Shown here piece after piece: positions 1-8,502 of a stretch of 63,570 bases of DNA (the first letter of the stretch is position 1; every line of letters starts with the position of its first letter). Source of the stretch: Chitinophagales bacterium (GTDB taxonomy: Bacteria; Bacteroidota; Bacteroidia; Chitinophagales; Chitinophagaceae); NCBI GenBank assembly GCA_015655015.1, contig JAATFV010000146.1, positions 1 to 63,570 on the forward strand. Direction: 5' to 3'. Below the pieces are notes generated by a model. It was not told the DNA's origin and ran no database searches. It saw nothing but the letters and a program-made list of their open reading frames with translations. The translations under genes were made by a program, and so were the position numbers.

Positions 1-140
1 AAAGCCCTCAAATGGTATAATATTTTAATCTACCAATTTTATCACTGCTAACCGACTAAAATAAACAAAAATGGTCCCCGGATTCCTTTTTGGGCGTTGC
101 AACGAGCCAGCCCGGTGTTTTCTTCTTTTAATGTCTTAAA

Positions 141-263
141 TAATTAATAGCTGTTTTATTAATTATCCTAATATTGTTGCCTGAGCCTGTCTTCCATTGC
201 TGCCTACCTTATTCTTACCAGTCTCTTTAACTTTATCGAAAATTTTAACCGTACGTATCGTAC
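141..263. promoter_or_regulatory. Upstream region of the ECF sigma gene with two dyads
   Basis: No gene is supported in bases 1-275. Two symmetric elements are visible. TAATTAAT at 141-148 and ATTAATTA at 158-165 form an AT-rich inverted repeat that could be the end of an upstream transcript. GTACG-TAT-CGTAC at 251-263 is a 13-base dyad ending 12 bases before the proposed TTG start, where a regulator could act. A -7-like TAACTTTA lies at 228-235, but no TTTG box is at the right distance. Function of all three is inferred. Confidence 0.3.
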
Positions 264-275
264 TAACCATAACTG

Positions 276-872
276 TTGGCAGAGAACACTCCATATCATG
301 AACAGGATTTACTGCGGAGTATGTCAGCCGGGGACGCCGCGGCCTTCGGGACTATATATTTGCAGTATTTCGACCTCTTATATGCCCGGACCCGGGATAT
401 GGTGAAGGACAGCGACATAGCCGAAGACATCGTTCAGGAAATATTCCTCCGGTTATGGGACCGGAGGGCAAAGTTTGCCGGATATGAAAAAATATCCGGA
501 TGGCTCTTCGTTTGCTGTTATAACAGCAGCTTGAATTATTTAAAGCAGCTGGACCGGGAAAGACAGCGGATCACCGAGCTGGGACGACTTTCCGGATGGA
601 TGGATGAAAAAGAGATGGCTGTGCAGGAGCAGCAGTTCCGGTTGCTGGAGGCCGCCATCGACCAGCTGCCGCCGCAGCGGAAAAAAGTATTTCAATTATG
701 CAAATATGACGGGCTGAGCTACGAACAGGCCGCCGCCAACCTTTCTATCTCAAAGAACACCGTCAAAGAGCACCTGGTCAAGGCCTCCGCCTTCATACGG
801 GATTATGTACATCAGTACTCGGACAATTCGCTGACCATCATCTCCCTGATCCTGCTGCACGAATGGCTGTAA
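276..872 (+). CDS. ECF RNA polymerase sigma-70 factor (FecI-like)
   Basis: A 198-residue extracytoplasmic-function sigma factor of the kind that pairs with FecR in Bacteroidota. Region 2 covers about residues 25-95, including the D-x-A-E-D-I-V-Q-E-I-F-L-R-L-W core-binding helix. Region 4 covers about 125-175 with the LPPQRKKVF helix and an S-Y-E-Q-A-A helix-turn-helix. No in-frame ATG exists before residue 16. The only starts after the in-frame stop at 270-272 are CTG 273 and TTG 276, and TTG 276 gives a normal N-terminus. FecR follows after 16 bases, so the two are probably co-transcribed. The likely target is the SusC/SusD pair downstream, activated when the substrate-loaded receptor signals through FecR; this is family knowledge, not shown here. 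Confidence 0.93.
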   Translation: MAENTPYHEQDLLRSMSAGDAAAFGTIYLQYFDLLYARTRDMVKDSDIAEDIVQEIFLRLWDRRAKFAGYEKISGWLFVCCYNSSLNYLKQLDRERQRITELGRLSGWMDEKEMAVQEQQFRLLEAAIDQLPPQRKKVFQLCKYDGLSYEQAAANLSISKNTVKEHLVKASAFIRDYVHQYSDNSLTIISLILLHEWL

Positions 873-888
873 AAGGGACGCTGAAAGA

Positions 889-2283
889 ATGGTCGAAAAA
901 AAATCCAAAAAAAGTTTCCCGGCACACCCCCCCATTCCTCCCACCTCGTTGTTGTTCTATATACAATCGGCTTTGGACAATCATCATCACATATTAACCC
1001 TTCTCGCACAACAGGAGCTGACCGAAACGGACAGAAATTGGCTGCTGGATCACGAACAGGAGCTGAGACAGCTTGTGCAGGAACAATTTATTATTGCGCT
1101 AAAGGCCGGTGTGCAGCCGCCTTCGGCGCATGCCATAGCTATGCTGGAGCAGCTGGCTGTTAAACAGGACCAGTTAGCTGCTGCGAAATCTTCCGGGCAG
1201 ACGCCGCCAGTTCATACAGAGGCTGTTAAACACGATCCTCCGGCGGCTATCAGGGAGCTCCATACAATGCCCGTTCGCCGCATCCGTTTGCTCCTGACAG
1301 CCCGGGCAGCCGCTATCCTGCTATTGATAGGAACAGCTGCCTGGCATTATTTCGCGGCCAGGCCCAAACATGAAATAGTATATGTTCAGCCACGCCAGTC
1401 GTATCCCGACCTTCCGCCCGGCGGCAATAGAGCATTCTTAACCCTGGCGGACGGCAATCATATCGTGCTGGACACAACCAGCAACGGAACGGTGGCCAGG
1501 CAGGGGAACATAAAGATCTCCAAGCCAAAGGACGGATCCCTGACCTATGATCCCGAAGAAAATGCCGGCCCCGGATCACACGCCGGTTCCCGCCCGGCAA
1601 ACAATTCCGGATACAACACCATCACCACCCCGCGCGGCGGACAATATCATGTTTCTTTGTCCGACGGCAGCCAGGTATGGCTGAATGCATCCTCCTCTAT
1701 CCGCTTCCCCACGGCATTTGCAAAAGACAGGAAGGTCGACATTACCGGAGAAGTCTATTTCGAGATCGCCGGGGACAAAAGCCGTCCTTTCCTCGTAAAT
1801 GTCAACGGAACGGAAGTCACCGTATTGGGCACTAGTTTTAATATCAACGCCTATAGCGACGAGCCGGAGTTGAGGACTACCCTGGTAGCGGGAGCCGTAC
1901 AGGTCGTACATGACAAGGAGAAGGTCATCCTCCGGCCAGGTCAGCAGGCACGCATACCTGCCGGCGCCGCCATACTGCCGGATCAGAATAACCGGCCGTC
2001 TTCCCCGCGTACTGCCATCTCCGTGATGGGCCACGCGAATGTGCAGCAGGTCATGGCCTGGAAGAACGGCGCCTTCAATTTCCAGGATGCCGGCCTGGAA
2101 GAAGTGATGCGGCAGCTGGCAAGATGGTATAACCTGGACGTAGTGTATGAAAAAGGGATACCGAAGATCGAATTCTACGGCTCCATGGACCGCAGCCTTA
2201 CGCTGGCCAGCGTACTGGACGGCTTGCAGATGTCGAGAGTACATGTAAAAGTGGAAGGCAGAAAAATGACGATCATGCCATAA
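889..2283 (+). CDS. FecR-family anti-sigma factor
   Basis: A 464-residue single-pass inner-membrane protein. The cytoplasmic N-terminal 130 residues would hold the sigma factor. One membrane helix lies at about 133-156 (LLLTARAAAILLLIGTAAW). The periplasmic FecR domain spans about residues 240-340, with the typical TPRGGQYHVSLSDGSQVWLN and VTGEVYFEV-like blocks. A C-terminal DUF4974-type domain (about 390-464) starts at the segment with FQDAGLEEVMRQLARWY. The N-terminal part is long and Q/A-rich compared with many homologues. It sits between its sigma factor and a SusC carrying an STN domain, the arrangement expected for a three-part surface-signalling switch: receptor STN, FecR periplasmic domain, sigma release. 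Confidence 0.93.
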   Translation: MVEKKSKKSFPAHPPIPPTSLLFYIQSALDNHHHILTLLAQQELTETDRNWLLDHEQELRQLVQEQFIIALKAGVQPPSAHAIAMLEQLAVKQDQLAAAKSSGQTPPVHTEAVKHDPPAAIRELHTMPVRRIRLLLTARAAAILLLIGTAAWHYFAARPKHEIVYVQPRQSYPDLPPGGNRAFLTLADGNHIVLDTTSNGTVARQGNIKISKPKDGSLTYDPEENAGPGSHAGSRPANNSGYNTITTPRGGQYHVSLSDGSQVWLNASSSIRFPTAFAKDRKVDITGEVYFEIAGDKSRPFLVNVNGTEVTVLGTSFNINAYSDEPELRTTLVAGAVQVVHDKEKVILRPGQQARIPAGAAILPDQNNRPSSPRTAISVMGHANVQQVMAWKNGAFNFQDAGLEEVMRQLARWYNLDVVYEKGIPKIEFYGSMDRSLTLASVLDGLQMSRVHVKVEGRKMTIMP

Positions 2284-2460
2284 CACCGATATAAATAACC
2301 AAAACTAACAACCCATGTCTCGCACCTGAAACGACGGGTTGCCTTCGAACAAAAAACCGCCCCGGTTACGACCCGGTGCGGCGAATAGTTCAGGCCGACC
2401 CAACTTAACAATTCCCTGTAAGGAGATTTACTATTGTTCAACCCAAACCAAAACAAAGTT
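2284..2460 (+). promoter_or_regulatory. Structured leader between fecR and susC
   Basis: About 175 bases separate fecR from the susC ATG. A stem AACCC (2310-2314)/GGGTT (2336-2340) encloses 21 bases, and a second GC-rich stem joins CCGCCCCGG (2357-2365) to CCGGTGCGG (2373-2381) with one mismatch and a 7-base loop. AAGGAG at 2420-2425 lies 8 bases before a TTG at 2434. The region looks like a folded 5' leader that could host its own promoter or post-transcriptional control of the receptor gene. Role inferred. Confidence 0.35.
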
Positions 2461-5400
2461 ATGTATTTAACTTTAGAAACTTTGCTGCGTTTACCTTTTT
2501 TGCGCAGCCGGCTGCTTAACCAAACCTTGCGCGTTATGAGACTGACCGCTCTTTTACTGGTCGTTATAAGTGTGCACGTGAGCGCGACCGGCAGGTCTCA
2601 GACGATCACCTTCTCCGCCCGTAACGTCCCGCTCGACAAAGTCTTCAATGCCGTCCAGCAGCAGACCGGTTATTTCATATTCAGCAACAAAGACCTGCTG
2701 AAAAATGCCGCACCGGTCACCATCGACGTATCCAACATGCTCCTCACCAGCTTCCTCGATCTCGTACTGTCCGACCAGCCTATCGGATACAAGATCAGGA
2801 ATAAGACCATTTTTATAGAGGAAAAGGAACGAGCCGGACCCGCTGAAAATAAGGACGACCCCGAAATGTCATTGATCCGCATCTCAGGCACCGTAAGAGG
2901 AGAGCACGACACGCCGCTCGCAGGCGCCAATATCCGGGTGAAAAATAAGAATATTGCTGCCATTACGGACGACAATGGTAATTTCTCCTTACAGGCAGAG
3001 GGGCAAAGTGTTCTGATCATATCCTTTATCGGATATGAAACGAAAGAGGTAAAGGTGACGGACAATACCCGTTTAAACATATCACTGGTAGTGAAGCAGA
3101 CAAAGATGGCCCCGGCCACCGTCGTAGTCTCCGATGGATACCAGATCATCCCGAAAGAAAGAGCGACAGGAAGTTTCACCCTGATCAACAACGAACAGAT
3201 CAACCGCAGCGTCAGCACCAACCTGCTGGACCGGTTGGACGGGATCACCAGCGGCCTGATGTTCAGGGCAAGTTACCAGTACCAGGATCCGCTTTCAGGG
3301 ATCGATGCACACGCAGCGTCGAATATTCAGATCCACGGCCGCAGCACGATCAACGCCGACGCCGACCCCCTGATCGTGGTAGACAATTTCCCTTACGATG
3401 GCGACCTGGCCAATATAAATCCCAACGACGTAGAGAGCATCACGGTCCTGAAGGATGCCGCTGCAGCCTCCGCCTGGGGTTCCCGGTCAGGCAATGGCGT
3501 TATCGTGGTCGTCACCAAAAAAGGAAAGCTGAACAGCGCGCCCCGGATCAGCTTCAACAGCACGATCACCGTCGGCGCCAAACCGGACCTTTTTGCCAAA
3601 TCCATCCCCCAGCTCACGCCGGCGCAGTATATAGAGACGGAACAGGTCCTCTTCCATCAGGGCGCCTATGATAATAAGATCGCCGATGGATTTGATGCCC
3701 TTTCCCCCGCCGTGGAGATCTTTCTCAAGGCAAGGAATGGCCATATCTCTTCCACCGACTCGGCCTCCATGATCAATGCCCTAAAAAGCCATGACTCCCG
3801 TAATGATCTGCTTAAATATTATTACCGCCAGACTATCTATCAGCAATACGAAGCAAATGTCAGCGGGGGCGGCGCGAACAGCAAATATTTCTTTTCGGCC
3901 GGTTATGATAAGAACCTGAACAAACAGGTGAACTATAACAATGATCGCGTAACGCTGAATGGCAATCATTCTTATTTTTTCTTAAATAATAAGCTGGAGC
4001 TGGTGAATAATATCATTTATACCGGTTCTACATCGGGCTCAGGCTACAATATCGGGACCTTGAATCCATACGACCGGCTGACGGATGACCAGGGCAGGCC
4101 TATGGCGCTGGCCAGTAGCATCAACGGCGGAACGGCACTGAGACTGGGTTATGTAGATACGGCCGGAGGCGGCCGCCTGCTCGACTGGCACTACCGGCCG
4201 TTGGACGAGCTGAGGCTGGGCGCCATCAACAAGAATAAAAATTCGGATTACCGCATCAATGTGGCGCTCAATTATAAAGTGATAGCGCCCCTGTCCATAT
4301 CACTCCGGTACGGCTTTGAAAAAGGCATCATGGAAAGTACGACCGATAACCCGCTCAGCTCTTTCTATACCCGCAACCTGATCAACACCTATACGCAGAT
4401 CGACAATTCAACGGGCACGGTCACCTACGGCATGCCGGTGGGGGATATCATACAATATACCGCCTCTAATCTTACCTCCCACAACGGCCGTCTGCAGGTA
4501 GATTATAACAATACCTGGGGCCGGAGCGCTTTAAACGCCCTGGCCGGAACAGAGGTCAGGGACCTGAGCACCACGTACAATTCCTATCCCCTGTATGGCT
4601 ACGATCCCAATACCGCCTCTAATCTCAATTCGGCGATCGATCCGTATACCTATTATCCGTACTATTATGGCAGTAATTCCTCTTCGATCAATACAGGCAT
4701 CAGCCAATCGGCTTCTTCAGACCGGTATATTTCCTATTTCGGCAATGCCTCCTACACCTTCCGGGACAGGTATATCCTGTCCGGCAGCGCCCGCAAGGAC
4801 GAGTCCAACATCTTCGGCGTTAAGACCAACCAGAAAGGAGTGCCGCTCTGGTCGGCGGGCCTGGCATGGAATGCAGGGAAAGAGGCCTTCTATCATCTTG
4901 ACTGGCTTCCTATGCTCAAGGTAAGGGCCACTTACGGTTATACCGGCAACGTGGACAAGAGTCTTTCCGCCTACCTGACCGCCATCGGCGGCCAGCTCAA
5001 TTCCTACAACGAACTCTTTTCACAGATCACCAATCCCCAGAATCCCCTGCTGCGCTGGGAAAAGATCCGTAATATCAATCTGGGGATCGATTTTGCCGGG
5101 AAGGACAACCGGATCAGCGGTTCCGTCGATGTCTGGCGAAAAGAGGGGATCGATCTGATCGGCACCAGCCCGCTGGCCCCGCAGTCCGGCGTCGCCGTCT
5201 TTACCGGTAATTCGGCCAATACCCTGGCGAAAGGGATGGATATACAGCTTAACAGCATCAACCTCAAAGGCAGGCTGAAATGGTCCACGACCCTTTTATT
5301 CAATATCACCGGGGACAAGGTTACGGAATATAACGCCCTCAGCGGTAACAACCTTAGTGTGGTCCAGAACAATTACTTCAGCCCGCTTAAAGGATATCCC

Positions 5401-6033
5401 TATTATGGATTATTCAGCTACCGGTATGCGGGGCTGGATAATACCGGCGCTCCAAAAGGTTACCTGGATGGGAAGATCAGCCAGGACTACAGCAATATCG
5501 TTAATTCCACGAATCATGCGGACCTGGTATACAACGGTTCCACGGTGCCGACCAAATTCGGCAGCCTGCTCAACACCTTTGGTTATCGCAGCTTCGAGCT
5601 CTCTTTTAATATCACCTTTAAGTTCGGTTATTACTTCCGGAGGACATCGCTGGATAATTCAACTTTGTACGGATATAACGGCGCTGTATATGCCACACAG
5701 GCAGACTATGACCAGGCGTGGAAGAAACCGGGCGATGAGCTTCATACCAATGTCCCCAAGCTGAGCTACCCGGCCGATCTGTACGCAGCGACCCTGTATA
5801 CCAATTCCAACGTATTGGTAGAAAAAGGCGATAATATCCGCTTGCAGGATCTCCGGCTCGCATATAATCCCGGCAAAATAAAGGGATTGCCTTTCAATAA
5901 GTTCACCTTGTTCGTCTATGCAAGGAACCTGGGCATACTCTGGCGGGCTAACAAAAGAGGGATCGACCCGGAGTCGCCCACCTGGCTTCCGGCAATAAGA
6001 ACGGTTTCCTTTGGATTAAAAGCTGATTTATAA
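2461..6033 (+). CDS. SusC/RagA-family TonB-dependent outer-membrane transporter with STN domain
   Basis: A beta-barrel receptor of about 1190 residues that would import a ligand captured by the SusD partner, energised by TonB. The order is: signal sequence (MRLTALLLVVISVHVSA, starting at ATG 2536), STN domain (ITFSARNVPLDKVFNAV and following, about 50-120), carboxypeptidase-like beta-sandwich (ISGTVRGEHDTPLAGANI), plug domain with the SusC-type segment around NPNDVESITVLKDAAAA, then the barrel. It ends in VSFGLKADL, a usual barrel end. The STN domain is the part that contacts FecR, which links this receptor to the upstream sigma/FecR pair. I chose ATG 2461; TTG 2434 with a better ribosome site or ATG 2536 are alternatives. 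The ligand cannot be deduced. Confidence 0.94.
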   Translation: MYLTLETLLRLPFLRSRLLNQTLRVMRLTALLLVVISVHVSATGRSQTITFSARNVPLDKVFNAVQQQTGYFIFSNKDLLKNAAPVTIDVSNMLLTSFLDLVLSDQPIGYKIRNKTIFIEEKERAGPAENKDDPEMSLIRISGTVRGEHDTPLAGANIRVKNKNIAAITDDNGNFSLQAEGQSVLIISFIGYETKEVKVTDNTRLNISLVVKQTKMAPATVVVSDGYQIIPKERATGSFTLINNEQINRSVSTNLLDRLDGITSGLMFRASYQYQDPLSGIDAHAASNIQIHGRSTINADADPLIVVDNFPYDGDLANINPNDVESITVLKDAAAASAWGSRSGNGVIVVVTKKGKLNSAPRISFNSTITVGAKPDLFAKSIPQLTPAQYIETEQVLFHQGAYDNKIADGFDALSPAVEIFLKARNGHISSTDSASMINALKSHDSRNDLLKYYYRQTIYQQYEANVSGGGANSKYFFSAGYDKNLNKQVNYNNDRVTLNGNHSYFFLNNKLELVNNIIYTGSTSGSGYNIGTLNPYDRLTDDQGRPMALASSINGGTALRLGYVDTAGGGRLLDWHYRPLDELRLGAINKNKNSDYRINVALNYKVIAPLSISLRYGFEKGIMESTTDNPLSSFYTRNLINTYTQIDNSTGTVTYGMPVGDIIQYTASNLTSHNGRLQVDYNNTWGRSALNALAGTEVRDLSTTYNSYPLYGYDPNTASNLNSAIDPYTYYPYYYGSNSSSINTGISQSASSDRYISYFGNASYTFRDRYILSGSARKDESNIFGVKTNQKGVPLWSAGLAWNAGKEAFYHLDWLPMLKVRATYGYTGNVDKSLSAYLTAIGGQLNSYNELFSQITNPQNPLLRWEKIRNINLGIDFAGKDNRISGSVDVWRKEGIDLIGTSPLAPQSGVAVFTGNSANTLAKGMDIQLNSINLKGRLKWSTTLLFNITGDKVTEYNALSGNNLSVVQNNYFSPLKGYPYYGLFSYRYAGLDNTGAPKGYLDGKISQDYSNIVNSTNHADLVYNGSTVPTKFGSLLNTFGYRSFELSFNITFKFGYYFRRTSLDNSTLYGYNGAVYATQADYDQAWKKPGDELHTNVPKLSYPADLYAATLYTNSNVLVEKGDNIRLQDLRLAYNPGKIKGLPFNKFTLFVYARNLGILWRANKRGIDPESPTWLPAIRTVSFGLKADL

Positions 6034-6050
6034 ACTCTAACCGGATCACG

Positions 6051-7448
6051 ATGCAAAAGATAATAAAACTTCATACCTCTTTATTTATTACAGGCCTGTC
6101 CCTGCTGGCCGGCTGCAATAAAACGGAATTCCTCGCCAAAAAGCCCAGTACGAATATAGTAACCCCGTCCACGCTGAGTGACTTTCAGCAATTGCTGGAT
6201 AATCCTGATTTTACCTATACGGACGGACTGCCACAGGAGTCCTGCGATGAATACCAGGTAAGTTATGCGGACTTTCAGGCCACCTCCATTACAGAACGTA
6301 ATGCCTATACCTGGGCAAAAGACCTGTTCGAGGGCAACGGCAATGTCTCCGACTGGAACGGCCCATACAGCAACCTGTTCTATGTCAGCAATGTCCTGAC
6401 CAGCCTGGCTGCGTCAGACAGCGCTAATTCCCCGCAGGGTCAATTCATCAAAGGGCAGGCCCTTTTCAAAAGAGCCTATGCCTTTTATAATCTTACACGT
6501 TGCTTTTGCCAGGCGTATGATGCGGCCAGCGCCGCGACGGACCTGGGCGTTCCCCTGCGTCTTACTCCGTCGGTGAATGGCGTAGTGCCCCGTTCCACCC
6601 TGCAGCAGACCTTCGATCTGATCCTGTCCGATCTGCATACCTGCATACCTTTATTACCTGCCCAACATCCCGCCACGGACCCTACCCGACCGTCCAGGAC
6701 GGCTGCTTATGCCTTGCTGGCCCGGATCTACCTGGATAAGCGGGACTATACGAATGCGGAAGCGTATGCGGATTCCAGCCTTGGGATCTACAATACCCTG
6801 ATCGATTATAATACGGTCAGCACGACCAGTACGACCCCTTTCTCCAGGACCAACGCGGAGCTTATTTATAACACCACGTCCCTGGGTACCGTGAACAGCT
6901 TTGGTCTGACCTTCACGGCCACCTTTACATCGGCCGCCGCCAGGATCACTCCGGAAATAATGGCCCTGTACGATGCGAATGACCTGCGTACCGTCCTTTA
7001 TTTCGTAAAAAATACGGATGGATTGTTTCAGCGGAAAAGAGGGTACAGCGGCTCGGGTTATTATCCTTTTTCCGGCCTGGCTACGGACGAGTTATACCTG
7101 ATCAAGGCGGAATGCCTCGCCCGCAGAGGAGCGACGGCTCCCGCCATGGCTGAGCTGAATGCCCTGCTGATCAACCGCTACACCAATACAGTGGCTTATG
7201 TTCCATTGACAGCCGCCTCTTCGGACGATGCCCTGGCAAAGGTCCTGCTCGAACGCAGGAAGGAGCTGATCTGGAGGAACATCCGGTGGCAGGACCTTAA
7301 GAGGCTGAATAAAGAAGGCGCCAATATCACCCTCACCCGGACCGTGAACGGCACGGTATATACGCTCCCGCCCAATGATCCGCGTTATGTCTTTCCCATT
7401 CCCCAGGATGAGATCGATCTGAGCGGTATCCAGCAGAACCCCCGCTAA
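6051..7448 (+). CDS. SusD/RagB-family outer-membrane lipoprotein
   Basis: A 465-residue surface lipoprotein that forms the lid of the SusC transporter and binds the incoming ligand. A type II signal with lipobox LAGC places the lipidated cysteine at residue 22. The next residues (NKTEFLAKKPS) are typical of SusD proteins. TPR-like helices (GQALFKRAYAFYNLTRCF; TAAYALLARIYLDKRDYTNA) are visible, and the C-terminal region has the family signature ERRKELIWRNIRWQDLKRLN followed by FPIPQDEI. It starts 17 bases after susC, as in nearly all susCD operons. It is slightly shorter than many SusD proteins, and no glycan-degrading genes lie nearby, which argues against a simple polysaccharide locus. Confidence 0.94.
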   Translation: MQKIIKLHTSLFITGLSLLAGCNKTEFLAKKPSTNIVTPSTLSDFQQLLDNPDFTYTDGLPQESCDEYQVSYADFQATSITERNAYTWAKDLFEGNGNVSDWNGPYSNLFYVSNVLTSLAASDSANSPQGQFIKGQALFKRAYAFYNLTRCFCQAYDAASAATDLGVPLRLTPSVNGVVPRSTLQQTFDLILSDLHTCIPLLPAQHPATDPTRPSRTAAYALLARIYLDKRDYTNAEAYADSSLGIYNTLIDYNTVSTTSTTPFSRTNAELIYNTTSLGTVNSFGLTFTATFTSAAARITPEIMALYDANDLRTVLYFVKNTDGLFQRKRGYSGSGYYPFSGLATDELYLIKAECLARRGATAPAMAELNALLINRYTNTVAYVPLTAASSDDALAKVLLERRKELIWRNIRWQDLKRLNKEGANITLTRTVNGTVYTLPPNDPRYVFPIPQDEIDLSGIQQNPR

Positions 7449-7569
7449 AGCCACTATAATTCCATTTCGGATGAAGCCTGTCCTACAGTCCTGGTGACCC
7501 TTTGTGTCCCCCGGGCAGATCGTTCCTGCTATATCCGGAAGTCATCACCCGCAAAAAAGTATTAATCGT

Positions 7570-8493
7570 ATGCAAAAAAGTATCGTAAAGATCGACAACC
7601 TGAGTCACCGCTACAGTAAGAGCTGGGCGATCAAAGACATTAGTTTTGAGATCAACCAGACGGGGATCCTGGGACTGCTGGGCTCCAACGGAGCCGGTAA
7701 ATCCACCACCATGAATATCATGTGCGGCGTGCTGAATCAAACGGCCGGCACCGTGCTGATCGACGGTATCGATCTCCGGCAGCATCCCCTGGAAGCAAAA
7801 AAACAGATCGGTTTCCTGCCACAGAACCCGCCCCTCTATTTCGACCTCACCGTGGATGAATATCTTACCCATTGCGCCATTCTGCGTTCCATCGCAAAAG
7901 AGGATGTGAAAGCAGCTGTCAACGCCGCCAAAGAGCGGTGCGGCGTTACTCATTTCAGCCGACGCCTCATAAAGAATCTCTCCGGAGGATACCGCCAGCG
8001 GGTCGGCATCGCACAGGCTATCATTCACCGGCCCAAGCTGGTCGTGCTCGATGAACCCACGAACGGACTCGATCCCAATCAGATCATAGAGGTAAGACAC
8101 CTGATCAAAGAAATAGCAACCGACCGCGCCGTCATCTTCTCCACACATATCTTATCGGAAGTGCAGCTGTTATGCCAGCACATAAAAATGATCGAGAAGG
8201 GAAAAATGGTATTCTCCGATACCATGGAGACCTTCAATAATTATATCTCCCCCAACAGCCTGCTGCTCAACCTGGAGAACCCACCGTCGAAAGAAGCTTT
8301 CACCGTCATCGACGGCATTCAAAAAGTAGAACAGCTGACACCCAGGCTATTCCGGCTGTATTTCGACGGCAGACCACATATCACGGAACAGATCATACAA
8401 TTATGCATCACACACGGATGGCGCCTGCAGGAGATCAACCTGGAAAAGAGCTCCCTGGATGAAGTATTCGCTCAGCTGTCTAATAATAATTAA
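7570..8493 (+). CDS. ABC transporter ATP-binding protein (GldA/CcmA type)
   Basis: A 307-residue ABC ATPase. Walker A GSNGAGKST is at 38-46, signature LSGGYRQ at 137-143, Walker B LVVLDEP near 157-163 and the switch histidine at 193 (FSTHIL). The C-terminal 90 residues follow the pattern of ABC-2 exporters and GldA. A frame extending upstream to GTG 7504 adds residues with no family similarity, so ATG 7570 is preferred. The two permease-substrate-domain fusion genes follow at 10 and then 37 bases, so this single ATPase probably serves both. Its role would be export or an ATP-driven activity at the inner membrane; the substrate is unknown. Confidence 0.93.
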   Translation: MQKSIVKIDNLSHRYSKSWAIKDISFEINQTGILGLLGSNGAGKSTTMNIMCGVLNQTAGTVLIDGIDLRQHPLEAKKQIGFLPQNPPLYFDLTVDEYLTHCAILRSIAKEDVKAAVNAAKERCGVTHFSRRLIKNLSGGYRQRVGIAQAIIHRPKLVVLDEPTNGLDPNQIIEVRHLIKEIATDRAVIFSTHILSEVQLLCQHIKMIEKGKMVFSDTMETFNNYISPNSLLLNLENPPSKEAFTVIDGIQKVEQLTPRLFRLYFDGRPHITEQIIQLCITHGWRLQEINLEKSSLDEVFAQLSNNN

Positions 8494-8502
8494 TTACCCA
8501 CC

